Source of the DNA: Bacteroides sp. CAG:1076
GTDB taxonomy: Bacteria > Bacteroidota > Bacteroidia > Bacteroidales > Bacteroidaceae
NCBI GenBank assembly: GCA_000436795.1
Contig: HF993193.1
Span: 1-44,381 of the forward strand
Reading direction: 5' to 3'
Length of the DNA: 44,381 nucleotides
In this document: piece by piece, positions 1 to 7,026 of the stretch
Position numbering within the stretch: the stretch's first letter is position 1
Layout: every line of letters begins with the position of its first letter
Notes under the pieces: model-generated
Database searches by the model: none
What the model saw: only the letters and a program-made list of their open reading frames with translations
Told to the model about the DNA's origin: nothing
Program-made: the position numbers and the translations under genes

Positions 1-1
1 G

Positions 2-166
2 CTCCCCGCAGACAAGTTCATCCGCGTGCACCGGTCGTTTATTGTCCAAAAGCAAAAGATAAAAGTTATCGACAAAGGAAGAATAGTTTTCGGAAAAGAA
101 TACATTCCGATCTCCGATAGTTACAAACAGGAACTCCAAAATTATGTTAATGAACATATTGTTTGA
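2..166 (+). CDS. LytTR-type response regulator, C-terminal fragment
   Basis: The window opens inside this gene. The 54 readable residues contain FIRVHRSFIVQKQKI and end with a FGKEYIPISDSYKQEL-type tail, the typical last part of a LytTR DNA-binding domain (beta strands plus the conserved R-H/R-S-F/Y-I/L-V core). Such proteins usually carry an N-terminal receiver domain and pair with a LytS-like sensor kinase; neither is in the window. The stop codon is at 164-166. No hairpin terminator is obvious just after it. The family call is fairly secure; the target genes cannot be inferred. Confidence 0.8.
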   Translation, partial: LPADKFIRVHRSFIVQKQKIKVIDKGRIVFGKEYIPISDSYKQELQNYVNEHIV

Positions 167-225
167 AAGAACCGTGTTTATTTAACTTTTTTTTACCGAC
201 CTGTTCAAAGTTTTTCCAACGAACA

Positions 226-257
226 TTTGTCACTTCTAAATATAACCTCTATATTTG
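226..257 (+). promoter_or_regulatory. Bacteroidetes-type promoter of an orphan transcript
   Basis: TTTG at 226-229 and TATATTTG at 250-257, separated by 20 nt, match the Bacteroides -33/-7 consensus fully. Transcription should begin near 261. No gene follows for more than 500 nt, but a strong terminator does (338-377). Confidence 0.75.
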
Positions 258-260
258 TAG

Positions 261-377
261 AGTACATAATAAGAACAGAAGTTGTGAAACTTCTTATTTG
301 AATAGTTTAGTTAAGTCTAGTTTAGTTTTTGTGTTGTGATACTCCTACTGATAGTGTTCAGTGGGAGTATCTTTTTT
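261..377 (+). ncRNA. candidate small RNA of about 115 nt
   Basis: This stretch lies between a full-consensus promoter (226-257) and an intrinsic terminator (338-377), with no meaningful ORF inside. It also has a 5' hairpin at 277-294 (7-bp arms AGAAGTT/AACTTCT, loop GTGA). The middle is U/A rich and unstructured, as in many Bacteroides intergenic sRNAs. The family is not recognised; the start is inferred from the promoter position. Confidence 0.55.
338..377 (+). terminator. intrinsic terminator of the candidate sRNA
   Basis: A 13-bp stem (338-350 with 359-371), 8-nt loop and six T residues (372-377). The single non-Watson-Crick position is T346/G363, a G-U pair only if the plus strand is transcribed, which supports the strand. 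Confidence 0.85.
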
Positions 378-645
378 ATGCCCTCCCTACATATGAAAAC
401 AGCCGATTGCAGCCTTCAAGCAAAGTCACACGGATTTCACATTTATTCACCATAAGGCAGACATAAACATTCATTTAAAAACTCCCTATCCATATGTTCC
501 AACGCAACAGACTATACAAAAATCTAAACATTTCTACTGATCAGCTACAAGACACGTAGCCTTTACAACCCGTTTCATATCGCCTGCCCGATAATCTCTC
601 CAAAAATTTCAGAAACATGCCCCAAAGCCCAAACAAAGCTCAGGA
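378..645. other. intergenic stretch without a recognised gene
   Basis: Between the sRNA terminator and repeat copy A. AT-rich, no ORF of note, no consensus promoter seen. Confidence 0.5.
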
Positions 646-735
646 GATCTCAAGAAAATTTGTACAAAAAATCAGAAAGTTTGTACAAATTTTCCAAAAA
701 CGTCAGCACGTTTTTAAGCAAACGTCTGCATGTCC
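646..735 (-). repeat. dispersed intergenic repeat, copy A
   Basis: Read on the minus strand, this aligns without gaps to 19948-20037. Shared layout: GGACATG (735-729), an AAACGT dyad (698-713, extending to AAAAACGT/ACGTTTTT at 696-715), 8 nt, TTTGTACAAA (680-689), then a second TTTGTACAAA (659-668) exactly 21 bp on. Spacer bases between the motifs differ while motif positions are kept. It lies just upstream of the galM-like gene. Function unknown; a protein-binding array or a REP-like interspersed element both fit. Confidence 0.7.
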
Positions 736-803
736 CTCCAATCATCTCCCTATCTTTTCTACTTTTTATATATAGAACCTATTCCATAAGTCCGGCAAAA
801 ACA

Positions 804-811
804 TAACTTTG
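804..811 (+). promoter_or_regulatory. probable -7 box of the aldose epimerase gene
   Basis: TAACTTTG fits the TAnnTTTG consensus and lies 25 nt before the ATG. No good TTTG is seen 19-21 nt upstream, so the promoter may be weak or activator-dependent. Confidence 0.45.
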
Positions 812-836
812 CAACAAAACTCAAAAATAAACACGT

Positions 837-1973
837 ATGAAACGAACTGTATATTTCTTTGCCTGTCTGGCTTTTGCCAGCATCTTAGATTCCTGTAGCG
901 GGAATAAATTCATCACATCATCGGGACTACGGTCGGAGGATTTCCGCCAAAAGGTTAACGGAGAAAAGACCGCCTTATACAAAATAAGCAATAAAAACGG
1001 ACTGGAAGCCTGTATCACCAATTATGGTGCCCGCGTGGTATCACTCATGGTGCCCGACCGCAACGGTAAGCTGGAGGACATCGTCTGCGGATTTCCTGAT
1101 ATAAACGGTTATCTCAGCCAGCCACAGAATTATGGAGCTACCGTAGGACGATATATCGGACGCATCTTGCATGCACGATACGTGCTCGACGGAAAAGAAT
1201 ATTGCTTGCAGGCAAATCATACCGACGGGCATACTGCACACGGAGGCGATCCGAATTTCGGTGCCCGCATGTGGAAAGTGCAGCAGGTCACTCCTTCTTC
1301 TGTCACCCTGACCTACCTCTCTCCCGACGGAGAAAACGGATTTCCCGGAAACCTGAAAGTAAAACTTACCTATACCGTTACCGAAGCCAACGCACTCGAT
1401 ATCCGCTACGAAACTACTACCGACAAGCCAACTGTAATCAATCTGTGCAATCATTCGTTTTTCAACCTGTCGGGCAACCTGAACAGCAGTGTGGAAAACC
1501 AGATTATGTGGGTGGATGCCGACTACTTTACGCCTTATGACAAAAAGAAATGTGTGACAGGAGAATTATGGCCCGTCAAAAGCACGCCACTGGACTTCAC
1601 TCAACCTCATGCCATAGGTCGGCATATCAACGATGAGTATGGACAATTGCAAGTAGTAAACGGATACGATCATGCATGGGCACTCCGTTCTCCGGGCGAT
1701 GACAGCCGACCTGCCGCCTGGATATACGACGAAAACAGCGGACGAAAAATGGAAATCTATACTACCGAACCTGCTGTTCATATCTATACGGGCAACGGAC
1801 TGAAAGGAAAAGTGAAAGGGAAAAATGACATTTGTTACCCGTTCCGAGGAGCTGTATGCTTTGAAACCTGCCACTTTCAGGACAGTCCGAACAATCCACA
1901 ATTCCCCTCTACCACGCTAAGGCCTGGTGAAGTTTTCCAGAGTCATACGGTGTATAAGTTTACTACAGACTAA
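837..1973 (+). CDS. galM: aldose 1-epimerase (mutarotase), lipoprotein
   Basis: It interconverts alpha and beta anomers of hexoses such as galactose and glucose. The 378-aa product has a type II signal peptide with lipobox L-D-S-C (Cys20), so it is predicted to be a lipoprotein outside the cytoplasm, unlike the classical cytosolic GalM. Family landmarks are present: NYGARVVSLMVPDR near 62-75, the H-T-A-H-G-G segment (His135), NHSFFNLSGN with the likely catalytic His206, GYDHAW, and near the end C-F-E-T-C-H-F with the probable catalytic Glu343 followed by D-S-P-N. Length is normal for lipoprotein members. It stands alone: 178 bp separate it from the next gene, and its 5' region holds repeat copy A. 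A role in sugar scavenging is inferred from family and location only. Confidence 0.9.
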   Translation: MKRTVYFFACLAFASILDSCSGNKFITSSGLRSEDFRQKVNGEKTALYKISNKNGLEACITNYGARVVSLMVPDRNGKLEDIVCGFPDINGYLSQPQNYGATVGRYIGRILHARYVLDGKEYCLQANHTDGHTAHGGDPNFGARMWKVQQVTPSSVTLTYLSPDGENGFPGNLKVKLTYTVTEANALDIRYETTTDKPTVINLCNHSFFNLSGNLNSSVENQIMWVDADYFTPYDKKKCVTGELWPVKSTPLDFTQPHAIGRHINDEYGQLQVVNGYDHAWALRSPGDDSRPAAWIYDENSGRKMEIYTTEPAVHIYTGNGLKGKVKGKNDICYPFRGAVCFETCHFQDSPNNPQFPSTTLRPGEVFQSHTVYKFTTD

Positions 1974-2150
1974 TTGAGCATCCGGACAGAAAGAAGCCAA
2001 GCATCCGTTCCGGCCTATTCTAAAAGGAAGATAAAATATTCTTTTTTACCATACCCAGCGAATCAGAACAGTTTTTCTGAAAAAATAATAAATAAAATGC
2101 AACTTTTTATGGCAAAATTTGCATGAAAAAACAGGAAAACGAATAATTAT

Positions 2151-2990
2151 ATGACCACTAAAAATCGATGCAACAGCATCTTACACTCCACATTTGCCGC
2201 ACTGGCACTTGCTGGTCTTACGATGCTGACAAACGGGTGCGACATGATAGAATATCATCCCTACGACCTGAATATAAAGGGAGATACAGACATTAACCGG
2301 AGAAACATACAGACCATTGAAGCAAACTTGAACGGAAAGGAAGAGTTTTCGTTTGTCCTTATCAGCGACACACAGCGCTGGTATGATGAAACGGAAGATG
2401 CCGTAAATGCTATCAACGAACGTAATGATGTGGATTTCGTGATACATTGCGGCGACCTTTCCGACTTCGGCATGAAAATGGAATTTGAAAAACAGCGCGA
2501 TATTCTGAACCGCCTGAGCGTCCCCTATGTATGCCTGCTGGGAAATCACGACTGTCTGGCTACAGGCAAGGAGGTATTCAACACTATTTTCGGCGATGAA
2601 AACTTTGCATTTACAGCCGGAAATGTGCGTTTTGTATGCCTCAACACCAACGCTCTGGAGTTTGATTACTCGGAAGCCGTACCCGACTTTTCTTTTTTGG
2701 AGCATGAACTACAGAACTTTCCTTCTCAGGCAAGCAAGACGGTAGTTGCCATGCACGCTCCTCCCCGCTCCGAACAATTCAACAATAATATCGCAAGAGT
2801 CTTCCAGTATTGCATTTCGCAATTCCCTTCTCTGCAATTCTGCATATACGGACACATACACAGCTTCTCGGAAAGTGATATATTCGAAGACGGCACCATG
2901 TACTATTCTGCCCCTTCCATCAACAAAAGAAACTATGTATATTTTACAATCAAAAAAAATGAATACAACTATGAGCTGGTCAATTTCTAA
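2151..2990 (+). CDS. metallophosphoesterase, lipoprotein
   Basis: A calcineurin-like phosphoesterase of 279 aa. The five blocks that bind the two metal ions are in order: S-D-T-Q (about 72-75), H-C-G-D-L-S-D, L-L-G-N-H-D, M-H-A-P-P and Y-G-H-I-H. A type II signal peptide with L-T-N-G-C puts the lipid anchor at Cys30, so the enzyme should face the periplasm or the cell surface. Its substrate (phosphomonoester, diester or nucleotide) cannot be read from sequence. Its 3' end overlaps the start of the following exported protein by about 30 bp in another frame, which suggests the two are co-translated. Confidence 0.85.
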   Translation: MTTKNRCNSILHSTFAALALAGLTMLTNGCDMIEYHPYDLNIKGDTDINRRNIQTIEANLNGKEEFSFVLISDTQRWYDETEDAVNAINERNDVDFVIHCGDLSDFGMKMEFEKQRDILNRLSVPYVCLLGNHDCLATGKEVFNTIFGDENFAFTAGNVRFVCLNTNALEFDYSEAVPDFSFLEHELQNFPSQASKTVVAMHAPPRSEQFNNNIARVFQYCISQFPSLQFCIYGHIHSFSESDIFEDGTMYYSAPSINKRNYVYFTIKKNEYNYELVNF

Positions 2991-3639
2991 ATATCTGCTG
3001 ACTGCACTGCTGGCTGCTCCCCTTAACCTGTTCGGCATAACCGACGAAACGGAAGAATTGCCAGCTCCCAAACGCTGGGACAAGCGAGTGCATCTGAAAT
3101 ATGAGGGCTGGGAAAGGCTGAAACCGACTCATGCAAAAATACAATATGCAGGAGGAATGGGTGTAATGTCGGCCGGTGTAGGCTGGGATTACGGCAAACG
3201 CCGACAGTGGGAAACCGACTTTCTGATAGGTTATCTGCCTGCCAAATATGCTACCGACTTTCTTTTTACACTGACTGTAAAGCAAAACTATATTCCGTGG
3301 AGTATGAGTTTTGGCGAACACTGGGCACTGGAACCGTTTTATTGCGGACTGTATCTCACGACTATAGCCGGAGAAGAGTTCTGGGAAAAGGAACCCGGAC
3401 GATACCCTAACCGCTATTACAATTTCAGTACGAAGATTCGTCCGTATATATTTGTAGGACAACGACTGAACTTCAACCTGAAGCACGGTATAGTAAAGCA
3501 TATTTCCTTGTTTTATGAGGTGAGCAGTTGCGAATTGTATATTATCAGCAAGGCTACAAACAAGAGTCTGACAATGAAAGATATACTACGCTTTTCGTTC
3601 GGAGCCAAAGTACAATTGTTTAAAAACAGACAAAAATAA
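2959..3639 (+). CDS. exported protein of unknown function, possible outer-membrane barrel
   Basis: I do not recognise the family. The 226-aa product begins inside the 3' end of the phosphoesterase gene; ATG codons at 2959 and 2971 are both possible, and either gives a hydrophobic leader (K-Y-L-L-T-A-L-L-A-A-P). A much earlier in-frame ATG at 2746 would lie deep in the phosphoesterase gene and add residues with no export signal, so it was not used. The mature part is rich in aromatic residues, alternating strands and glycine, and ends with a basic F-K-N-R-Q-K tail. This resembles a small outer-membrane beta-barrel, but that is inference. Tight coupling to the phosphoesterase suggests a shared role. 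Confidence 0.7.
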   Translation: MNTTMSWSISKYLLTALLAAPLNLFGITDETEELPAPKRWDKRVHLKYEGWERLKPTHAKIQYAGGMGVMSAGVGWDYGKRRQWETDFLIGYLPAKYATDFLFTLTVKQNYIPWSMSFGEHWALEPFYCGLYLTTIAGEEFWEKEPGRYPNRYYNFSTKIRPYIFVGQRLNFNLKHGIVKHISLFYEVSSCELYIISKATNKSLTMKDILRFSFGAKVQLFKNRQK

Positions 3640-3700
3640 CCTGCCGGCACGCAGTATTTATCAGAATCGTACATTTTAGTAATAAACAAACAAGACGAAT

Positions 3701-3859
3701 ATGATAATACCACAGCTCAGTAACATGCAAAACGAAAATGAAACAGATGAATATAAGTCAGATAACAAAAAGATGCTTGCACGGACAATTTATGCCATAG
3801 TAGGCGGTATCATCATACTGAACCTGGCATGGTGGATTGTTTCACTATGCACGCATTAA
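3701..3859 (+). CDS. small single-pass membrane protein, 52 aa
   Basis: The ORF encodes a charged N-terminus (N-E-N-E-T-D-E-Y-K-S-D), then one hydrophobic segment of about 22 residues (A-I-V-G-G-I-I-I-L-N-L-A-W-W-I-V) and a short tail ending C-T-H. A second in-frame ATG at 3725 could be the real start. It is followed 50 bp on by a strong hairpin terminator, which supports it being the last gene of a plus-strand unit. Family not recognised. Confidence 0.5.
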   Translation: MIIPQLSNMQNENETDEYKSDNKKMLARTIYAIVGGIIILNLAWWIVSLCTH

Positions 3860-3910
3860 AAAAATACAGACACTCAAAAATAATCTCTTTATAAACTTTC
3901 TTCCTATATG

Positions 3911-3946
3911 AAAAAAGCTTGCCCTATGTGAATAGAGCAAGCTTTT
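3911..3946. terminator. bidirectional terminator between convergent genes
   Basis: A 10-bp stem AAAAGCTTGC/GCAAGCTTTT (3913-3922 with 3937-3946), flanked by A residues on one side and T residues on the other. It sits between the plus-strand small gene and the 3' end of lutC and can serve both strands. Confidence 0.8.
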
Positions 3947-3973
3947 ATTCTTTTATCGCTTACCGGATACCTG

Positions 3974-4594
3974 TCAGAGCAGAATAACCGTTACACTGCG
4001 TGCACCGTGTGCACCCATAACAAGTGCCTGTTCGATATCGGCCGTCTTCGACGGACCTGAAATGAATACGCCATATCCATATTCACCGGTATCGATGCGC
4101 TTGTAAGCCTCGTGCATGTTGTTCACCAGATTCTTCCGGTCGAGCAGGATAACCAGTGCTTCCGAAATGAAATATACGGCACGCTGTTCAACATCTTGCT
4201 GCAACCACACGGCACCATTCTCACAAACACCTATGCGTCCGTCGACAATGGCAAGATCTGTTCCGTCGAGATCTCCCGATTTTTCCACATCGTCGGGATG
4301 AAAGGTTCCGCAGGTAACGGACTGTATGCCGTCTTCCGTCTTCACTTCACGTACAACCGAAGCTATACGGCGGGCATCGGGATAAGCTTTCTTTATTGCT
4401 TCGTTTACATCTTCTCCTTTCTGCAATACAACAGCCTGCCCTCCAACTACTTTCATGATGTTGCAGAACTGTGCGACTTTATCTTCATAAGTCAATGCTT
4501 CATGCTCCAAATCAGACAAGTCCGGCTTCTCATAGCGCATTCTTGTATTGCGGCGTATGCTTTGTAATATATCTTCTCTGCTACTCATACTCAT
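3974..4594 (-). CDS. lutC: LutC, LUD-domain lactate utilization protein
   Basis: Third gene of the lutABC operon, 206 aa. The LUD (DUF162) fold is visible from conserved segments: V-T-C-G-T-F-H-P, D-G-T-D-L-A-I-V-D-G-R-I-G-V-C-E-N-G-A-V-W, and the C-terminal G-P-S-K-T-A-D-I-E-Q-A-L-V-M-G-A-H-G. In this pathway LutABC oxidises lactate to pyruvate in the cytoplasm; LutC has no metal-binding Cys set and probably acts as a structural or cofactor-linked subunit. The start codon overlaps the lutB stop in an ATGA (4591-4594), showing translational coupling. The 3' end faces the bidirectional terminator. Confidence 0.92.
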   Translation of the reverse strand: MSMSSREDILQSIRRNTRMRYEKPDLSDLEHEALTYEDKVAQFCNIMKVVGGQAVVLQKGEDVNEAIKKAYPDARRIASVVREVKTEDGIQSVTCGTFHPDDVEKSGDLDGTDLAIVDGRIGVCENGAVWLQQDVEQRAVYFISEALVILLDRKNLVNNMHEAYKRIDTGEYGYGVFISGPSKTADIEQALVMGAHGARSVTVILL

Positions 4595-5958
4595 TTCACT
4601 TTATTCTTTTTCCACATTTCGTTGAAGCTCTCCTTGGCAAACTTCGGTATTTCACGTTCTTTTCCCCAGTCGTCCAAGTCATTGTATACCATACCGCGAG
4701 GCAAAGAATTGACAATCGGCGCATTCTTCAACGCAAAATTAAACAGAGCCGGACGCGACATGAGGAATTTCATGCCACCCGACATGAGCTTCTTCGACGA
4801 ACTGGCTACGCCCAATGTATGCAATCTCTGACGCCAGTCATAAATCTGGTCTGCCAGATCGACTTTTGCCGGACATACATTCTGGCACGAATGACACAAC
4901 GAGCATGCCGAAACATTATCATAGTAATGCAACGGTGCTTTCAGCATTCCCAGATTGATGCCGATAGGTCCCGGAATAAAATAAGTGTATGAGTAACCTC
5001 CCGAACGACGATAAACGGGACAAGTGTTCATGCAGGCTCCGCAACGCAAGCAGTTCAGCGTCTTGACATGATGCTGATCGGCCAGAATACGGCTGCGTCC
5101 GTTATCTACGATAATGATATGCAATTCTCCGCCTTTGCGCGGTTTGCGATAATGTGAGGTATAAGTGGTGATAGGTTGTCCGGTTCCCGAACGGGCAAGC
5201 AGACGGGTAAATACTCCCAAGGCATCGCGGTCGGGCACAATCTTTTCCATTCCGAACGCTGTTATCTGAAGTTTTGGCTGGGAAGTTCCCATATCAGCGT
5301 TACCTTCGTTGGTACATACCACACATTCTCCTGTAGAAGCTACGGCAAAGTTGGCTCCCGTCATGGCGGCTTCGGCTTCGATAAACTTCCGGCGCAAGTT
5401 CTTGCGGGCTGCATGAGTCAGATACGTCTGGTCATTATTGCCGGGCTCTGTTCCCATTTCACGAACGAACAATTCGCCGATTTCTTCTTTCTTTACATGG
5501 ATGGCAGGCAGGACAATGTGGCTCGGACGCTTGTGCATCAGTTGCAGAATACGCTCTCCCAAGTCGCTTTCCACCACTTCGATACCTTTCTTTTCCAGAA
5601 ATTCATTCAGTCCGCACTCTTCTGCCAGCATCGACTTACTCTTGATGAAATGCTTTACCTGATGCCCCTGTAAGATATTGTATACAATGGAACAATATTC
5701 ATCGGCATCTTTTGCCCAATAGACACAGGCACCGTTTGCCAAAGCATTCTTTTCAAATTCCTGAAGCAACTGGTCCAGATGACTGTTGCTGTACATCTTT
5801 ATGGCACACGCCATATCACGCAAGTGTTCCCATTCGGGCACCTGTTTGCTCATTTTATCACGTTTGGCACGAACCATCCACAATGTTTCATCGTGCCATG
5901 CTGCCAGTTCCTGATTCTCCAGAAATTTTCCGGCAGCCTTTGCATGTTTCGTACTCAT
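4591..5958 (-). CDS. lutB: LutB, iron-sulfur lactate oxidation subunit
   Basis: The 455-aa product carries an N-terminal LUD domain (for example F-A-V-A-S-T-G-E-C-V-V-C-T-N-E-G-N near 205-221) and two ferredoxin-type cluster motifs: C-L-R-C-G-A-C-M-N-T-C-P near residues 300-311 and C-S-L-C-H-S-C-Q-N-V-C-P about 50 residues later. A helical tail with D-L-A-D-Q-I-Y-D-W-R follows, as in other LutB proteins. It is the electron-transferring, lactate-oxidising core together with LutA and LutC. Both ends overlap neighbours by ATGA (4591-4594 and 5955-5958), so the three subunits are made from one message. Confidence 0.93.
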   Translation of the reverse strand: MSTKHAKAAGKFLENQELAAWHDETLWMVRAKRDKMSKQVPEWEHLRDMACAIKMYSNSHLDQLLQEFEKNALANGACVYWAKDADEYCSIVYNILQGHQVKHFIKSKSMLAEECGLNEFLEKKGIEVVESDLGERILQLMHKRPSHIVLPAIHVKKEEIGELFVREMGTEPGNNDQTYLTHAARKNLRRKFIEAEAAMTGANFAVASTGECVVCTNEGNADMGTSQPKLQITAFGMEKIVPDRDALGVFTRLLARSGTGQPITTYTSHYRKPRKGGELHIIIVDNGRSRILADQHHVKTLNCLRCGACMNTCPVYRRSGGYSYTYFIPGPIGINLGMLKAPLHYYDNVSACSLCHSCQNVCPAKVDLADQIYDWRQRLHTLGVASSSKKLMSGGMKFLMSRPALFNFALKNAPIVNSLPRGMVYNDLDDWGKEREIPKFAKESFNEMWKKNKVK

Positions 5959-6698
5959 AATCCAGCAGCTAATATTTGAACGATATGAATGGTCTTGATA
6001 GGAAGCTTTTCACGCTCTATGATTCCTCGCTGGTGCATCAGGCATGAACTGTCGGCTCCTACGATATATTCGGCTCCGGTCGCCATATGACGCTTAACCT
6101 TGTCACGCCCCATCTGGCCGGAAACATCGTGCTCTTCTACCGCAAACATTCCTCCGAAGCCACAGCATTCGTCCGGACGCTCAGGCTCTACGATTTCTAT
6201 ACCCTTTACCAGCGACAGCAGATCGCGCAGCTTATTATAATAAGGAATATTCAACTCACTGGGAGAAGAAAGTTTCATCAGACGCACTCCGTGACAACTG
6301 TTCTGAATACTGACCTTGTGAGGGAATGAAGCCTGAAGGGAGGTTGGCTTTACTACATCGTGAATAAACTCACAGATGTCATATATCTTACCTTCACTGG
6401 CACAACGATGTTTCTCCTCCGCCAGCAGATTGCCGTAATGGTCGCGCACAAATACCACGCAACTGGCCGAAGGACCAACTATATAATCATAACTCTCGAA
6501 TAATTTGTCGAATCGCTTTGCTAATTCTTTCGATTCATTTTCGAACCCTGCATTCGCCATAGGCTGTCCGCAACAGGTCTGGTCTAACGGATAGTCTACA
6601 TCTACACCCAAACTTTTCAGAAGCTTATAAGAGGCAACTCCTACTTCGGGATAGACAGCATTGATATAGCAGGGAATAAATAATCCTACTTTCATCAT
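5955..6698 (-). CDS. lutA: LutA, CCG-domain lactate oxidation subunit
   Basis: A cysteine-rich CCG protein of about 247 aa with two copies of the family motif: T-C-C-G-Q-P-M-A-N-A-G near the N-terminus and D-E-C-C-G-F-G-G-M-F in the second half, plus C-H-G-V-R and D-S-S-C-L-M-H-Q. These ligate an iron-sulfur or related cluster in glycolate- and lactate-oxidase complexes. An in-frame ATG at 6722 would lie essentially at the predicted transcription start of the promoter 6724-6754, so the tandem ATGs at 6698 and 6695 are preferred; the product then begins M-M-K-V-G-L-F-I-P-C-Y, as LutA proteins usually do. Confidence 0.92.
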   Translation of the reverse strand: MMKVGLFIPCYINAVYPEVGVASYKLLKSLGVDVDYPLDQTCCGQPMANAGFENESKELAKRFDKLFESYDYIVGPSASCVVFVRDHYGNLLAEEKHRCASEGKIYDICEFIHDVVKPTSLQASFPHKVSIQNSCHGVRLMKLSSPSELNIPYYNKLRDLLSLVKGIEIVEPERPDECCGFGGMFAVEEHDVSGQMGRDKVKRHMATGAEYIVGADSSCLMHQRGIIEREKLPIKTIHIVQILAAGL

Positions 6699-6723
6699 TT
6701 TACCTATTTTGTTTCTGCACAAA

Positions 6724-6754
6724 CAAAGGTATGGCTTATTGATGAATTAACAAA
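6724..6754 (-). promoter_or_regulatory. promoter of lutABC
   Basis: On the minus strand TTTG (6754-6751), 19 nt, TACCTTTG (6731-6724): a full match to the Bacteroidetes consensus. Transcription should begin near 6720, about 22 nt before the preferred lutA ATG. Confidence 0.75.
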
Positions 6755-6862
6755 AAAAGAAAAATGAAAAAAAAGTCAGAAATTTATACTTACCGGCAAA
6801 ATCGAACAAATAATGCAGGTATTACTGGCATTTGTTTACAAAATAGACACCACAAAGCGCGA

Positions 6863-6890
6863 GCCCCCCGCGAATCACTTCGCAGGGGGC
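6863..6890 (-). terminator. GC-rich hairpin, probable terminator or attenuator
   Basis: A 12-bp stem GCCCCCTGCGAA/TTCGCGGGGGGC on the minus strand with a GTGA loop. The one odd position (69/84) is a G-U pair only in minus-strand RNA and a C-A clash on plus, so it evolved as minus-strand RNA. It lies after the tiny ORF 6904-6936 and ahead of the lut promoter. No long U tract follows, so termination may be partial. Confidence 0.6.
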
Positions 6891-6903
6891 ACCCAACTAA
6901 TAA

Positions 6904-6936
6904 CTAACTTTTTACTTGTGGTTTACGTAATTTCAT
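6904..6936 (-). CDS. tiny leader-like ORF, 10 aa
   Basis: ATG-AAA-TTA-CGT-AAA-CCA-CAA-GTA-AAA-AGT-TAG encodes MKLRKPQVKS. It begins about 10 nt after the predicted start of the promoter 6950-6981 and ends 14 nt before a strong hairpin. The promoter, short basic peptide and hairpin look like one designed unit, for example a leader peptide or a small RNA. Translation is not proven. Confidence 0.3.
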   Translation of the reverse strand: MKLRKPQVKS

Positions 6937-6949
6937 ATGACTAACACTG

Positions 6950-6996
6950 CAAAGATACGGGTGTCTGCCCGTCCCTGCAATACCTAAATGTAGGTA
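6950..6996 (-). promoter_or_regulatory. promoter with NarL-like dyad, upstream of the tiny ORF
   Basis: The -7 box TATCTTTG (6957-6950) has ATTG (6981-6978) in place of TTTG, 20 nt upstream. Overlapping the -33 element is a 7-2-7 dyad TACCTAA-AT-GTAGGTA (6981-6996), which fits the TACYYMT heptamer pair bound by NarL-type regulators. The same arrangement at the same distance occurs at 8360-8406. Confidence 0.6.
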
Positions 6997-7026
6997 TTTT
7001 AGAAACATTCCAGATAAGGAAGCATG

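Noticed and set aside
2096..2125. ATGCAA...TTGCAT inverted bases before the phosphoesterase gene
   Set aside because: Short arms in AT-rich sequence; no consensus promoter element with correct spacing.
2746..2958. Longer N-terminus for the exported protein
   Set aside because: It runs through the phosphoesterase gene in another frame and would bury the signal peptide.
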